The position numbers and the translations under genes are program-made. A DNA stretch of 64,000 nt, taken from assembly GCF_002903165.1 (NCBI RefSeq), contig NZ_PPSK01000007.1, forward strand, positions 1-64,000, written 5' to 3'. This document shows positions 8,891 through 18,165 of this stretch, piece after piece; position 1 is the stretch's first letter, and every line of letters starts with the position of its first letter. Source of the DNA: Halopseudomonas oceani (lineage in GTDB: Bacteria; Pseudomonadota; Gammaproteobacteria; Pseudomonadales; Pseudomonadaceae). The notes below the pieces were generated by a model that saw only the letters and a program-made list of their open reading frames with translations, was not told the origin of the DNA and searched no databases.

Positions 8891-11068
8891 TCAGAAGGTC
8901 TGACCGAGCTTCATGTACAGGGCTTCGTGCCCCTCTTCGTTGACCCCAAGGCCGAAGAATAGCGGACCAACCAGCGTATCCATGCCCAGCAGCAGGCTGC
9001 CCGCGCTGAAGTAACCGGTATCAAAGCCGGCGTCGTCGCGGTTGTATACCCGGCCATATTCCAGACTTGCGCCAAGATAGAGCGGCAGGCTCAGGGTGTC
9101 GAAGTAGCTGGGAGTCAATCGGCGGTAGTAGACCAGGCGGCCAAGCTGATAATTCTGACCAGCCAGACCGTCCTGACGGAAACCGGAGAACCAGCCTGGC
9201 CCACCGAGGCTGAAGCTGCTTTGGGCTACATCCACGTCACTGTCTGTCCGGCCGATGAAACCGCCGACCTGAAGGCTGTTTGGACCAAAGCCAAATGCCT
9301 TGTTTGCCTTGAATTCGATCTGCTGGTAACGCTCGTCCGCGCCCAGGTCTGGCTCGGACTGACGCCAGCTGAGGCGGGCTTCCTCGCCGGAGTGCGGGAA
9401 GTTCACATCGTCCAGCGTGTCGCGGTCGATTTCGATGGAGTAGAACGCTTCGTTGAAGTCGATTGATGGCAGATCAGGGTCGCCGATGCGCACCCGTGAA
9501 TTTCCGCGGTAGCGCGACAGGCCGAAACGCACCTCGCCGCTGTTGGCGATCTGGCGACCCAGATTCAGGCCGGCACCATAGCGTTTCTGGCGGTAGGCAA
9601 CGATCGGGTCATCGTCGTCGATCACGTCGATATTGCGCGCCTCGGCATCGATGAAGGGCGCGAGAAAGTAACGAGAGCCATAGTCCAGCGGCTGATAAAA
9701 TTCGGTATACAGCTCCTGATCCGAGCCAACCTGAAGGCGCGTGAGCCATTCAGCGCCCAGCGGATTAAGGCCATTGACGCGGAAACTGGCACCGAGGTTG
9801 TACTGGCTGTCGCCCTCGAAGTCGTCCACCAGATTCAGGCCCAGGCGCAGGTAGTCAGTGCCGGTGCGGCGCCCGGCGGTATGGACCAGCAGGGTGTTGC
9901 GGCCGCTGTCATGCACGACTTCGTAGGTGACGCGGCTGAAGTAGTCGGTCCCATAGATGGTGCCCATGTCCGTCTGCAGGCGGGCGAGGTTCAAGGGCTC
10001 ACCAATCGGCTGGCGAATCATGCTGAGCACCACCTCGTCTGCTACCTTGCCGCTATTGTCGACCTCAATCGCATGGATGATGGCTTGGCGTTGCGGCCGG
10101 CTGCTAGCCAGGTTGCCGCCGCTGGAGCCGTCATCCGGGGCGACGAAGGCCAGCACGCCATTGGCTTCCGCGAGGCTGCGGGCACCAGCATCAATTGCTT
10201 GCTGCGTTTCGGCGAAGCTGCTGAACCCCATATTGCCAAGCGCCGGCTGCAGCAGCAGGTCGCGATCGGTCAGGGTGGCAAGCTGCTTCTCTGTGTTGGT
10301 GCGGGTGAGCAGGGTGGTCGTCTGATCCATGATGTCGAGCACCGAGGTCAACTCGCTGGCAGACTTCAGCGGAGTGCCAATATCGACCACGATGACCCGG
10401 TCAACGCCCATGGCGCGGGCGACGTCGATCGGAACGTTCTTGCTCAGTACGCCATCAACCAGCAGGCGGCCATCGACCTCAACCGGGGCGAAGAATCCGG
10501 GCAGCGCCAGGCTGGCGCGGATCGCCAGCGGGAGATGACCGTGGTCGAACACCACGGCTTCACCGGTCGCGATGTCGGTGGCTACTGCGCGGAATGGAAT
10601 TGGCAGCTTGTCGAAGTCGTCGATCTCATTGGTGTGGACCAGCAGGCTTTCCAGCACCACGCCCATGTTCTGGCCCTGCATCAGGCCAAGTGGAAAACTC
10701 AGGACGCCATTGTTGAAACTCAGACGCTGTTTGACCAGAAAGTCGCGGTCGTCCTGCTTGCGTCGATAGGGAATGTCCTCTCGCCTTGGGGAGTCGCCCA
10801 AGGTGTTCTGCCAGTCCAGGCTAAGTGCCAGTTTCTCCAGTTCGTCGGCGCTGTAGCCGGATGCGTACAAACCGCCGATGACCGCGCCCATGCTGGTACC
10901 GGCAATGGCGTGGATCGGAATATTCATCTGCTCCAGTTGCTTGAGTACGCCAATGTGAGCCAGGCCCCGGGCGCCACCCCCTGACAGGACCAGGCCTGTA
11001 CGCAGAGGTTCAGCCAGGGTCCAGCTGGACACAATCAGCAACAGCAGAGGCAGCAGGCGTTTGAACAT
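8891..11068 (-). CDS. plpD: PlpD-type patatin-like phospholipase, type Vd autotransporter
   Basis: The protein has 725 residues. A signal peptide (1-19, ending TLAEP) precedes a patatin domain (about 22-310) with the oxyanion loop SGGGARG, nucleophile Ser59 in GTSMG and catalytic Asp205 in VDGV, forming a Ser-Asp dyad. A POTRA-like segment follows (about 335-410, IHAIEVDNSGKVADEVV), then a C-terminal outer-membrane beta-barrel (about 420-725) ending in an aromatic residue (LGQTF). This order is that of P. aeruginosa PlpD, where barrel and enzyme are one polypeptide and the lipase is delivered to the cell surface or medium. The gene is monocistronic, convergent with recQ and divergent from the phosphoesterase gene. 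Confidence 0.93.
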   Translation of the reverse strand: MFKRLLPLLLLIVSSWTLAEPLRTGLVLSGGGARGLAHIGVLKQLEQMNIPIHAIAGTSMGAVIGGLYASGYSADELEKLALSLDWQNTLGDSPRREDIPYRRKQDDRDFLVKQRLSFNNGVLSFPLGLMQGQNMGVVLESLLVHTNEIDDFDKLPIPFRAVATDIATGEAVVFDHGHLPLAIRASLALPGFFAPVEVDGRLLVDGVLSKNVPIDVARAMGVDRVIVVDIGTPLKSASELTSVLDIMDQTTTLLTRTNTEKQLATLTDRDLLLQPALGNMGFSSFAETQQAIDAGARSLAEANGVLAFVAPDDGSSGGNLASSRPQRQAIIHAIEVDNSGKVADEVVLSMIRQPIGEPLNLARLQTDMGTIYGTDYFSRVTYEVVHDSGRNTLLVHTAGRRTGTDYLRLGLNLVDDFEGDSQYNLGASFRVNGLNPLGAEWLTRLQVGSDQELYTEFYQPLDYGSRYFLAPFIDAEARNIDVIDDDDPIVAYRQKRYGAGLNLGRQIANSGEVRFGLSRYRGNSRVRIGDPDLPSIDFNEAFYSIEIDRDTLDDVNFPHSGEEARLSWRQSEPDLGADERYQQIEFKANKAFGFGPNSLQVGGFIGRTDSDVDVAQSSFSLGGPGWFSGFRQDGLAGQNYQLGRLVYYRRLTPSYFDTLSLPLYLGASLEYGRVYNRDDAGFDTGYFSAGSLLLGMDTLVGPLFFGLGVNEEGHEALYMKLGQTF

Positions 11069-11230
11069 GGTGTTGTTCCGGACGAGGGCGTTCGACTAAG
11101 GCTGGCCATTGTATACGAAGGTGAGCGGCTCTGCGGTGCTGTCGCGCTGTCATGTTGTTGTCATTTGGGTGACACAATCCGGTCACTGCCTGCCAGTAGC
11201 GTGAAGGCAACTTCCCGAGGAGACAGGCGC

Positions 11231-12049
11231 ATGAACACAGCAGTGTCGTTGCCAGCGGAGCAGAAACAGCGAGTCAGAACCCTTTGGATCTCGGATTTGC
11301 ACTTGGGTACCCGCGGTTGTCAGGCTGACAAGTTGGCGGCTTTCCTCAAATCTTACGAATGTGATCAGCTCTATCTGGTCGGCGACATCATCGATGGCTG
11401 GCGTCTGCGCAAGGGGATCTACTGGCCGCAGGCGCACACCAATGTGCTGCGCCGCATTCTGACCATGAGCAAGCGCGGTACACGGGTGGTGTATGTCACG
11501 GGTAACCACGATGAGTTCCTGCGGCGCTATTCCACGCTACTGCTGGGCAGTATCGAGCTGGTAGATGAGGCGGTGCACCACTGTCAGGACGGGCGCCGAC
11601 TGCTGGTTATTCATGGTGACCAGTTTGATGTGATTACCCGTTGCCACCGCTGGCTGGCGTTTCTGGGGGATCATGCCTACGAGTTCAGCCTGGTTCTCAA
11701 TCGCTGGCTCAATCACTGGCGCAACCGCTTCGGGCTTGGCTATTGGTCGCTGTCCGGTTATCTGAAGCACCGGGTGAAAAAAGCGGTCAATTTCATCAGC
11801 GAGTTTGAGGAGGCGCTGGCACATGAGTGCAACAAGCGCGGCCTGGAAGGCGTTGTCTGCGGACACATCCACCACGCAGAAATCCGCCAAGTCAGCGGTA
11901 TCGACTACCTCAACTGCGGGGACTGGGTCGAGTCCTGCACCGCGCTGATCGAGCACCAGGATGGCCGGATCGAGCTGTATCGCTGGAATGAGGCGACGGC
12001 AGCTGCCTTGCAGCCGGTCGATGACGCACTCGAGGGCAGCGTGGTCTGA
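11231..12049 (+). CDS. Calcineurin-like metallophosphoesterase, LpxH/YbbF-like
   Basis: The start at ATG 11231 is chosen because CGAGGAGA lies about 7 nt upstream, giving 272 residues. The metal-binding motifs of the family are all present: SDLHLG, GDIIDGW, GNHDE, HGDQFD and GHIHHAE. It belongs to the branch usually annotated as UDP-2,3-diacylglucosamine diphosphatase, the lipid A pathway enzyme, but Pseudomonas species also carry a canonical LpxH, so the exact substrate here is not certain. It is a cytoplasmic or peripheral membrane enzyme with no signal peptide. It is divergent from plpD, and its stop is 6 nt from the convergent adenylate cyclase. Confidence 0.82.
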   Translation: MNTAVSLPAEQKQRVRTLWISDLHLGTRGCQADKLAAFLKSYECDQLYLVGDIIDGWRLRKGIYWPQAHTNVLRRILTMSKRGTRVVYVTGNHDEFLRRYSTLLLGSIELVDEAVHHCQDGRRLLVIHGDQFDVITRCHRWLAFLGDHAYEFSLVLNRWLNHWRNRFGLGYWSLSGYLKHRVKKAVNFISEFEEALAHECNKRGLEGVVCGHIHHAEIRQVSGIDYLNCGDWVESCTALIEHQDGRIELYRWNEATAAALQPVDDALEGSVV

Positions 12050-12055
12050 GCTGCC

Positions 12056-13435
12056 CTAGACGATGACCTTGTCGCGCAGTTTGCGGGCGGCCTGTTCAAG
12101 CGCCTTGATGATCTGCTCTTTGTCGTAGTTGCGTACGTGGTTGGTGTCCAGATACATCGAGAATCCGGTCAACTCGTGTTCAACAAAGGTCGGTGCCGCA
12201 CCCAGCTCGCGGCGCAGGCCGACTACTTCATAGATCTGTACTGGTCGAGAGAAGCCCTTGACGCTGATCTGGCCCTTGTCACGGCACATGATCAGCTCCT
12301 TCACCAGTGAATAGGTCTCGTGCGAGATCAGAATCTCGCCCGCATCGGCTGCGCCTTCGAGGCGGCTGGCTAGGTTAACTTCCCGGCCGATGATGGTGTA
12401 GTCCATGCGGGTTGCGGTGCCGAAGTTGCCAACCGTGCAGTAGCCCGTGCTCAGGCCCATGCGAATTTCCAGCGGCTTGGTGATACCACGACTGCGCCAC
12501 TGTTGCCGTAGTACCTTCATATGCTTGCGCATGGCGATGGCCATGGACACGGCGGCTTCGGCGTCCTGTTTGGCGCCGCGGGTGTTGGGGTCACCAAAGA
12601 ACACCATCACGCAGTCACCGACAAACTTGTCGATGGTGCCGCCGTATTGCAGGGCAATGCGCGACATCTCGTCCAGGTAGTTGTTCAGCAGATCGGTGAG
12701 CGCCTCGGCCTCAAGCTCTTCGGCCAGCTCGGTAAAACCGCGAATGTCCGAGAAAAATACGGTCAGCTTTTTGCGTCGGGTTTCCAGTCGTGCACTGCGC
12801 TTACCGGAGAAAATCGATTCCCAAACCTGTGGTGATAGGTATTTGGAAACGTTGGCGGCGAGCCGCGCGGTTTTTTCCTGTTCACGCTGTAGCTTTTGGC
12901 GCGTCTGCTCCAGGTTGTGGCTCTGCTTGTGCACGAAGGCGGCCATGACCAAAAGGAACACGCCGCCGCTGATCAGGCTGACCAAGGCAACCAGCGGGGA
13001 ACTGGCTAGCGCGATTTGCGGCTGAAAAGCGGCCGCGCCGAGCAGTGTTCCGGAGATCGTCAGCAGGCTGCCGGCAATCAGGTAGGTCGAGCCGCCGGCG
13101 ATCAGACAGGCGACGCCCATCAGCAGCAAAAACATCAGGCTCGGAACTACGCTGAAGCCAATCAGAGCAATAAACGCGCCAGTGTGGAAGGCATCAAGAG
13201 CAAGCAGGGCCAGGCGCGGGGAAACGGGTTTATCCTGTGGCAGCCGCCGACCAAGCACTTGCGCGAGTTGCGGGTACAGCAAGGCATAGAGAATGGTGGC
13301 GAGATAGGGCAACTGGTGACCCCGTTCGACCAGCAGGGCACTGAAGGTCAGGGCGACGCCAAGATAAGCGATGACGCGGGAATAGTAACCATCGAGCGGC
13401 GGTTTGACAGGCGTTGCGCGGGTGTCGGTGATCAT
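12056..13435 (-). CDS. cyaB: Class III adenylate cyclase, CyaB-type (MASE2 membrane domain)
   Basis: The protein has 459 residues. The N-terminal half (about 20-185) is a multi-spanning membrane domain of MASE2 type, followed by a short helical linker (QSHNLEQTRQKLQREQEKT) and a cyclase homology domain (about 225-400). The catalytic domain shows the metal Asp residues in FSDIRGFTELAEELEAE and FVGDCVMVFFGDP, and the downstream nucleotide-binding segment DYTIIGREVNLASRLEG. Length and domain order match P. aeruginosa CyaB (463 residues), the membrane cyclase that feeds cAMP to Vfr to control virulence and surface behaviour. It makes cAMP from ATP at the inner membrane. The HD gene upstream is separated by 110 nt and a hairpin, so it probably has its own promoter. 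Confidence 0.92.
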   Translation of the reverse strand: MITDTRATPVKPPLDGYYSRVIAYLGVALTFSALLVERGHQLPYLATILYALLYPQLAQVLGRRLPQDKPVSPRLALLALDAFHTGAFIALIGFSVVPSLMFLLLMGVACLIAGGSTYLIAGSLLTISGTLLGAAAFQPQIALASSPLVALVSLISGGVFLLVMAAFVHKQSHNLEQTRQKLQREQEKTARLAANVSKYLSPQVWESIFSGKRSARLETRRKKLTVFFSDIRGFTELAEELEAEALTDLLNNYLDEMSRIALQYGGTIDKFVGDCVMVFFGDPNTRGAKQDAEAAVSMAIAMRKHMKVLRQQWRSRGITKPLEIRMGLSTGYCTVGNFGTATRMDYTIIGREVNLASRLEGAADAGEILISHETYSLVKELIMCRDKGQISVKGFSRPVQIYEVVGLRRELGAAPTFVEHELTGFSMYLDTNHVRNYDKEQIIKALEQAARKLRDKVIV

Positions 13436-13504
13436 GTTCAGTCAATTCCGTGGCCAGGAAAGAGCACCGAGCGGGTGTCCATGACTGAGCATGATAGGCC
13501 CTAA

Positions 13505-13531
13505 TCCGCACGGCGGACAATGCCGTGCGGA
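13505..13531 (-). terminator. Hairpin downstream of the HD-domain gene
   Basis: A perfect 10-bp inverted repeat (TCCGCACGGC at 13505-13514 with its complement at 13522-13531, loop GGACAAT) lies 15 nt past the HD gene stop on the minus strand. The sequence after it lacks a clear U-run, so it may be a Rho-assisted or weak terminator, or a stability element. Confidence 0.45.
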
Positions 13532-13545
13532 CAGGCTGATATTGA

Positions 13546-14115
13546 CTAGAGCTTGTAGATGGAGTTGCGCGGCTTGGCGAATACGCGGCGTAGCATCGGT
13601 TCGAAGAACTCCAGCGGCTCGCTTTCGTAGTCCGGATCAAAGGCCGGCGCATCGTACTTGGCACAGAACTCGGCGGTGTACTGATACAGAGGATGATCCT
13701 TGAACTGGTCGCGCAAATGGCGATCCATGCCCAGGTGATGGAAGAAGTAGTAGCCCTGGAATATGCCGTGCTTCTCAACCATCCAGAGGTTTTCCGGGCT
13801 TACGAAGGGCTTGAGAATGGCGGCAGCAATGTCCGGGTGATTGTAGCTGCCCAGGGTGTCGCCAATATCGTGCAGCAGCGCGCACACCACATATTCTTCG
13901 TCCCGACCATCACGGTGGGCGCGGGTAGCGGTCTGAATCGAATGTTCCAGCCGGTCGATCGGGAATCCGCCGTAGTCGCCGTCGAGCAGACTCAGGTGGG
14001 CAAGGATGCGGTCGGGCAGCTTCTTGGCGAACGGACGGAAGTGTTCGGAGATGATGCTCCAGTCTTCGGCTGTTCCCTCTTGCATGGCACGGAACGTAGC
14101 GTGTTGCTCACCCAT
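13546..14115 (-). CDS. HD-domain metal-dependent phosphohydrolase-like protein
   Basis: The protein has 189 residues, starts MGEQHATFRAMQEG and has no signal peptide. HD-superfamily metal ligands are recognisable: H near 67 (DRLEHSIQTATRAH), the HD pair in CALLHDIGD near 94, and further His residues in YFFHHLGMD. The family resembles the small HD proteins annotated near inositol oxygenase-like or phosphonate HD enzymes, so an oxygenase or a phosphohydrolase are both possible. The substrate cannot be read from the sequence. It is probably transcribed alone. Confidence 0.75.
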   Translation of the reverse strand: MGEQHATFRAMQEGTAEDWSIISEHFRPFAKKLPDRILAHLSLLDGDYGGFPIDRLEHSIQTATRAHRDGRDEEYVVCALLHDIGDTLGSYNHPDIAAAILKPFVSPENLWMVEKHGIFQGYYFFHHLGMDRHLRDQFKDHPLYQYTAEFCAKYDAPAFDPDYESEPLEFFEPMLRRVFAKPRNSIYKL

Positions 14116-14221
14116 GATGGATCTCCTCTTGTTATCTGTTTTGGGGTCAGGCTACGAGGCATCATAGAGGTGATGGCTGGCACTGACTGTCGCTGTGCTG
14201 ACATTCACGTGATTCACCCCC

Positions 14222-14548
14222 TCAGAAGCGGATGCGCCCAGTCATCGCGTCGCGCAGCATGACCCAGTCCCCCAGCAGGCTATAAAAGGGGTGGGTGAAG
14301 GTGGCCGGTTTGTTGTGTTCAAAAAAGAAGTGACCAACCCAGGCGAAACCGTAGCCGGCGACGGGCAGGGCCAGCAACCACCAGAGGTTGCCGCTGAGCA
14401 GGCTGTAGATCAGCAGTGCGATCACCAGGCTGCTGCCCGCATAATGCAGCCGCCGACAGGTATCGTTGCGGTGCTCGCTGAGGTAATAGGGGTAGAATTC
14501 AGCGAAGTTGCGGAAGGGGCCGGGGGCGGAGGAAGTCGACTCGGGCAT
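14222..14548 (-). CDS. DUF962/Mpo1-like membrane protein
   Basis: The frame is open further upstream, but homology begins at MPESTSSAP, so the start is set at ATG 14548 (108 residues). The protein shows FAEFYPYYLSEHRNDTCRRLHYAGSS, two or three hydrophobic segments (about 43-75), and the C-terminal signature WVGHFFFEHNKPATFTHPFYSLLGDWVML. The last, with its conserved His and Glu residues, is typical of DUF962/Mpo1. Yeast Mpo1 is an iron-dependent dioxygenase of phytosphingosine breakdown; the bacterial role is unknown. The gene is divergent from the AraC regulator, with about 205 nt between the starts in which I see no strong promoter match. Confidence 0.82.
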   Translation of the reverse strand: MPESTSSAPGPFRNFAEFYPYYLSEHRNDTCRRLHYAGSSLVIALLIYSLLSGNLWWLLALPVAGYGFAWVGHFFFEHNKPATFTHPFYSLLGDWVMLRDAMTGRIRF

Positions 14549-14753
14549 GATGGCGTCTCGGCAGGTGAGCGGAACAGTGGGCGCTGGCCTTATGGCGCGC
14601 AGAGTCAGCTTAGTCATTGCTTCTGGTCGCGGGTATGGCTCTGGCGGCCAAGTGGCGGTGCGCAGGTTTTTTCTTCCCTTCAACTTTAGTCTATGATCAG
14701 CCGCCGGACATAAAAACCAGTTCACCGGAATCAGCACACAGCAACGAGAGATC

Positions 14754-15785
14754 ATGGAGCGCGCATCACGGACCACATCAGCAGGTTGGGTTTCGGCCAT
14801 CGGTCACGCGTTGGCCGTCGACGGGCTGGATATCGCCGCATTATTTCGGGAGCTGGGTCTGGATACCGACGTGCTGACCGACCCGGATGCACGGATCAGT
14901 CAGGACAGCATGACCCGGGTCTGGCATCTGGCGGTGGAGCGCAGCGGCAATCCGGCTATCGGACTGAATATGGCCAGGGTGCTGCGGCCGGGGCATTTCA
15001 GTGTGGTTGGCTACTCGCTGATGTCGAGTCGCAGCCTGCGTGAAGGCTTTGGTCGAGTGGTCCGCTACCAGCGGCTGATCGGTGAGTCGTCCGACATGAT
15101 GATGCAGATTGAGCCGGATACCTGTCGACTGCAGTTTGCCATTCATGGTGACCGCCTGCCGGCGGCCCTGCAGAGCGTTGAGGCGGCCATGGCCTATGCG
15201 CTGGCGTTCTGCCGCTGGATGACGGCTGATCCGATAGTGCCGATCAAGGCCACCTTCGCCCGGTCGGAGCCGCAGGATGTCGCTCCCTATCGTGCGTTGT
15301 TCGAGTGCCCGCTGGAATTCGATGCGCCAGCCTATTCATTGTTAATGTCGCGGCAGTTGATGGAAGCGCCCCTGGCAACGGCCAACGACAGTCTGGCCAA
15401 GTTGCATGACCGCTTCGCCGGCGATTTTCTTGCCCGCTTCGAATCCGACCCGGTGACACACCAGACCCGTCAGGTGCTCTGCCGCCTGCTGCCTCAAGGT
15501 GAACCCAAGCGGCAAACCGTTGCCAGTGCCATGAATATGAGCACGCGTACCTTGCAGCGCCGCTTGCAGGAGGAGGGTGTCAGCTTTCAGCAACTGCTTG
15601 AGCGTACCCGGCGGGAACTGGCGTTGCAGTATCTGGGTCAACCCCAACTGACGTTGTTCGAGATTGCCTGCATGCTGGGCTTTGCCGATCCAAGCAATTT
15701 CTTTCGTGCCTTCAAACGTTGGTTCGGCCTGCCGCCGGGTCAATATCGTGAGCAGGTATTGCAAGACCAGTCCGAGGAGGAATGA
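14754..15785 (+). CDS. AraC-family transcriptional regulator
   Basis: The protein has 343 residues. The N-terminal 200 residues resemble the ligand-binding domain of the OruR/ArgR-like AraC subgroup (Arabinose_bd type, LRPGHFSVVGYSLMSSRSL). The C-terminal 100 residues contain the paired helix-turn-helix: VASAMNMSTRTLQRRLQEEG and IACMLGFADPSNFFRAFKRW. The ATG overlaps the next gene by four bases at its end (ATGA at 15782), so the regulator and the nitroreductase are translationally coupled. It may regulate the nitroreductase or the divergent Mpo1-like gene; the ligand is unknown. Confidence 0.88.
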   Translation: MERASRTTSAGWVSAIGHALAVDGLDIAALFRELGLDTDVLTDPDARISQDSMTRVWHLAVERSGNPAIGLNMARVLRPGHFSVVGYSLMSSRSLREGFGRVVRYQRLIGESSDMMMQIEPDTCRLQFAIHGDRLPAALQSVEAAMAYALAFCRWMTADPIVPIKATFARSEPQDVAPYRALFECPLEFDAPAYSLLMSRQLMEAPLATANDSLAKLHDRFAGDFLARFESDPVTHQTRQVLCRLLPQGEPKRQTVASAMNMSTRTLQRRLQEEGVSFQQLLERTRRELALQYLGQPQLTLFEIACMLGFADPSNFFRAFKRWFGLPPGQYREQVLQDQSEEE

Positions 15786-16357
15786 CACCCGTGGATGCCC
15801 TGACCCTGCTGCATGAGCGGGTTTCCGTGCCGCGCCTCGTGGGCCCTGCACCCACTGCCGAGCAGCAACAGGCGATGTTTCGTGCTGCCCTGCGCGCGCC
15901 GGATCATGCCTATATGCGCCCCTGGCGGTTTATGGTCATCGAGGGTGACGGGCTGGACGCCCTGGGCGAGGTATTTGGGCAGGCCGCGCTGGCGGACACG
16001 CCGGACCTATCAGCCGATACCCTGGCACGCTACCAGGGGTTGCCGTTGCGGGCGCCGTTGATGATTGTGGCTATCAGTCGCCATCAGGATCACCCCAAGG
16101 TGCCGGTGATTGAGCAGGACCTGGCCTGTGGTGTCGCGGTTGGCAATATGTTGCTGGCGGCACACGCGATGGGGTTGGGAGCGGTCTGGCGTACCGGCGC
16201 GCTGGCCTATCATCCGGTTGTGCGTCGCGGTCTCGCGCTGGACGAGAACGAACATATTCTGGCGTTTCTCTATGTTGGCCATCCGGCTGGTGCGCGTAAG
16301 GCAGTGCCGACGCTGGACGTCAACGAGTTCTTCAGCCGCTGGCCAGCAGAGAGCTGA
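15782..16357 (+). CDS. Nitroreductase-family flavoprotein (YdjA-like)
   Basis: The protein has 191 residues and begins MTPVDALTLLHERVSVPRLV. Family motifs are the N-terminal R.S/V.P FMN-binding region, ALRAPDHAYMRPWRF (in place of the usual SPS..N.QPW), and the glycine-rich AVGNMLLAAHAMGLGAVWRTG. Its short length and single-domain form point to the YdjA subgroup of FMN-dependent NAD(P)H reductases. The physiological substrate is unknown. It overlaps the AraC gene by four bases and ends one base before the convergent sensor kinase gene. Confidence 0.87.
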   Translation: MTPVDALTLLHERVSVPRLVGPAPTAEQQQAMFRAALRAPDHAYMRPWRFMVIEGDGLDALGEVFGQAALADTPDLSADTLARYQGLPLRAPLMIVAISRHQDHPKVPVIEQDLACGVAVGNMLLAAHAMGLGAVWRTGALAYHPVVRRGLALDENEHILAFLYVGHPAGARKAVPTLDVNEFFSRWPAES

Positions 16358-16358
16358 T

Positions 16359-17690
16359 TCAGCGGCGTGTCGTCGGCAGGCTGATGTCGACCCGCAGGCC
16401 ACCCGGCGGATTGTGTGAGAAGGACAGGCTGCCGCCATGTCGCGCAATGGCCCGGCGGGCGATGGTGAGCCCCAGTCCGTAACCGCTGTCTGCGCTTTGG
16501 CCCGGCACTCTGACGAAGGGTTCGCTCAGCTTGTCCAGCCACTCATCCGCCACGCCCGGCCCCTGGTCGTCGATCCGAATCAGGGCCTGCGCCGCAGTGC
16601 GGCGCAGGCTGATCTGAATCTGGCCGTTGTCCGGACTGAAGCGCACTGCATTGCGTAGCAGGTTATCGATGGCGGCAGCCAATTGGTCGGGCCAGCCATG
16701 CAGCTGTACGCCGGTTTCTCCGCTCAGTTCAAGGGCAAGATCGGCTGCGCTGAAACGGGCATCCTCCACCACCTCGGCAATCAGAGCGTCGAGGTCGAAT
16801 GCGGTTGCCGGTTCGCGCCGGGTGTCCAGTCGGCTGAGGGTCAGTATGCCGTCAATCAGTTGATCCAGACGGTCGCACTCGCGATCCAGGCGCTGCCATA
16901 GTGGATCATCCTGCGGCAGGTTCTGCTGGCTGCCCAGCGCCAGTCCGACGCGCAGCCGCGCTAGCGGTGAGCGCAGCTCGTGGGATACATCACGCAGCAG
17001 TTGCTGTTGGCTGTCCAGTAGCGACTGGACCTGGTCGGCCATGCTTTCGAAGCGGCGGGCCAGTTCGCCAAGCTCGTCGCGGCGAGCGGTGGTTTTTTGC
17101 AGGCTCTGAGCGTTGAACTCGCCCCTGGCGAGTGATTGGGCCGCAGCGCCCAGCTGGCCCAGCGGACGGGTCAGATAGCGGCTAAGCAGCAGGCTCAGTA
17201 GGGCCAGCACTACGACCGCCAGGCCGATATTGAGCAGCAGGGTGAATGGCGTACGCTGGCTGCGCCACAACGTTGGCGCAGGAACGTGGAGGGCGATGAT
17301 GTAGCTGGCGTGATCAGTGCTCCAGGCCAACTGAAACAGGCGGCCATGCCCGGGTGGCTGCGGTGGTGGCTCCGGCCGTGCTGGTGACGGTTCGACTTGA
17401 AAGCGCGGCAGGCGCGTCAGAGTGCCCGGTAGCAAGCTGTCGCCGGCGGCATCAAACAGGCGGGCACGCAGGCGGCTTTCACGGCGTTGTTGCTCGAGCC
17501 ACTGCTGGGCTGCGGTCGGGCCGTCCTGCTCGTATACGGTTGCGAGCTGCGCGGCAAAGTCGCGCAGCTCGGGGTTCAACTGCAGTAGCAACCAATCCTG
17601 TTGCAGCGCGCGGCTGACCAGAAAGCCTGAGCCGCCGACCAGCAAGGTCGCCAGCCAGAGTACGGCAAATACTTTCCAGAACAGGCGCAT
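16359..17690 (-). CDS. cpxS: CpxS/CpxA-type sensor histidine kinase
   Basis: The protein has 443 residues. It has a membrane segment (about 8-28), a periplasmic sensor (about 30-145), a second membrane segment (about 148-168, LLLNIGLAVVVLALLSLLLS), HAMP (about 168-225), a HisKA domain with the phospho-His in RDVSHELRSPLARL, and an HATPase domain with the N box (NLLRNAVRFS), DQGPGV and GYGLGLTIA. Together with the CpxP-like gene and CpxR upstream in the same direction, it forms an envelope-stress two-component system of the P. aeruginosa CpxRS layout, in which the small periplasmic protein lies between regulator and sensor. It is the last gene of that run. Confidence 0.88.
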   Translation of the reverse strand: MRLFWKVFAVLWLATLLVGGSGFLVSRALQQDWLLLQLNPELRDFAAQLATVYEQDGPTAAQQWLEQQRRESRLRARLFDAAGDSLLPGTLTRLPRFQVEPSPARPEPPPQPPGHGRLFQLAWSTDHASYIIALHVPAPTLWRSQRTPFTLLLNIGLAVVVLALLSLLLSRYLTRPLGQLGAAAQSLARGEFNAQSLQKTTARRDELGELARRFESMADQVQSLLDSQQQLLRDVSHELRSPLARLRVGLALGSQQNLPQDDPLWQRLDRECDRLDQLIDGILTLSRLDTRREPATAFDLDALIAEVVEDARFSAADLALELSGETGVQLHGWPDQLAAAIDNLLRNAVRFSPDNGQIQISLRRTAAQALIRIDDQGPGVADEWLDKLSEPFVRVPGQSADSGYGLGLTIARRAIARHGGSLSFSHNPPGGLRVDISLPTTRR

Positions 17691-17712
17691 GCGGCGGTCT
17701 CTTGGTCAGGGT

Positions 17713-18078
17713 TCAACGGTTGCAGGGTTCGCCGCGTGGCGGGCGGCCGTCCCGGCGCTCCTGCATGAACTCGCGACGTTGCGCGCGCAGTTCTTCCATT
17801 CGCTGGCGCTGCTCTGCGGTCAGAACCGCTTCAAAGCGTGCTTTGCTTTCTGCGCGCAGGGTCTGGAACTTTTCGCGTTCTTGCTCGCGAATCTGGCTCA
17901 GTTGAGCTTTTTGTTCATCGGTCAGTGAGAGTTCTTCGGCCATACGGTCGAAGCCTCGCTGGTACATTGAGCCGTCACGGGGCTGCGCAGGCATGCCATC
18001 CGTTGTGGGCGCGGCCATCAGGCCGGCAGACAGACTGGTGGTCATCAGCAGGGTAGTGGCAAGCAGGGTCTTTTTCAT
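17713..18078 (-). CDS. Periplasmic CpxP/Spy-like LTxxQ protein
   Basis: The protein has 121 residues. A cleavable signal peptide (1-22, ending LMAAP) is followed by a charged, helical mature region containing two LTxxQ motifs (LTDEQ near 52 and LTAEQ near 87), the signature of CpxP/Spy. These proteins act as ATP-independent chaperones or as inhibitors of the Cpx sensor. The gene lies between cpxR and cpxS, starts 103 nt after the end of cpxR, and has a candidate CpxR box in that gap. It is therefore probably strongly induced by envelope stress. One Cys occurs at the extreme C-terminus (GEPCNR). Confidence 0.88.
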   Translation of the reverse strand: MKKTLLATTLLMTTSLSAGLMAAPTTDGMPAQPRDGSMYQRGFDRMAEELSLTDEQKAQLSQIREQEREKFQTLRAESKARFEAVLTAEQRQRMEELRAQRREFMQERRDGRPPRGEPCNR

Positions 18079-18165
18079 GGTCGTTCTCCGTGGGTGTCTG
18101 ACCGGGGAATCCGCTCATTACCTGCAGAGTCTAGCGATCGCTTTGTCAGCAGCGGCCTGCACTGG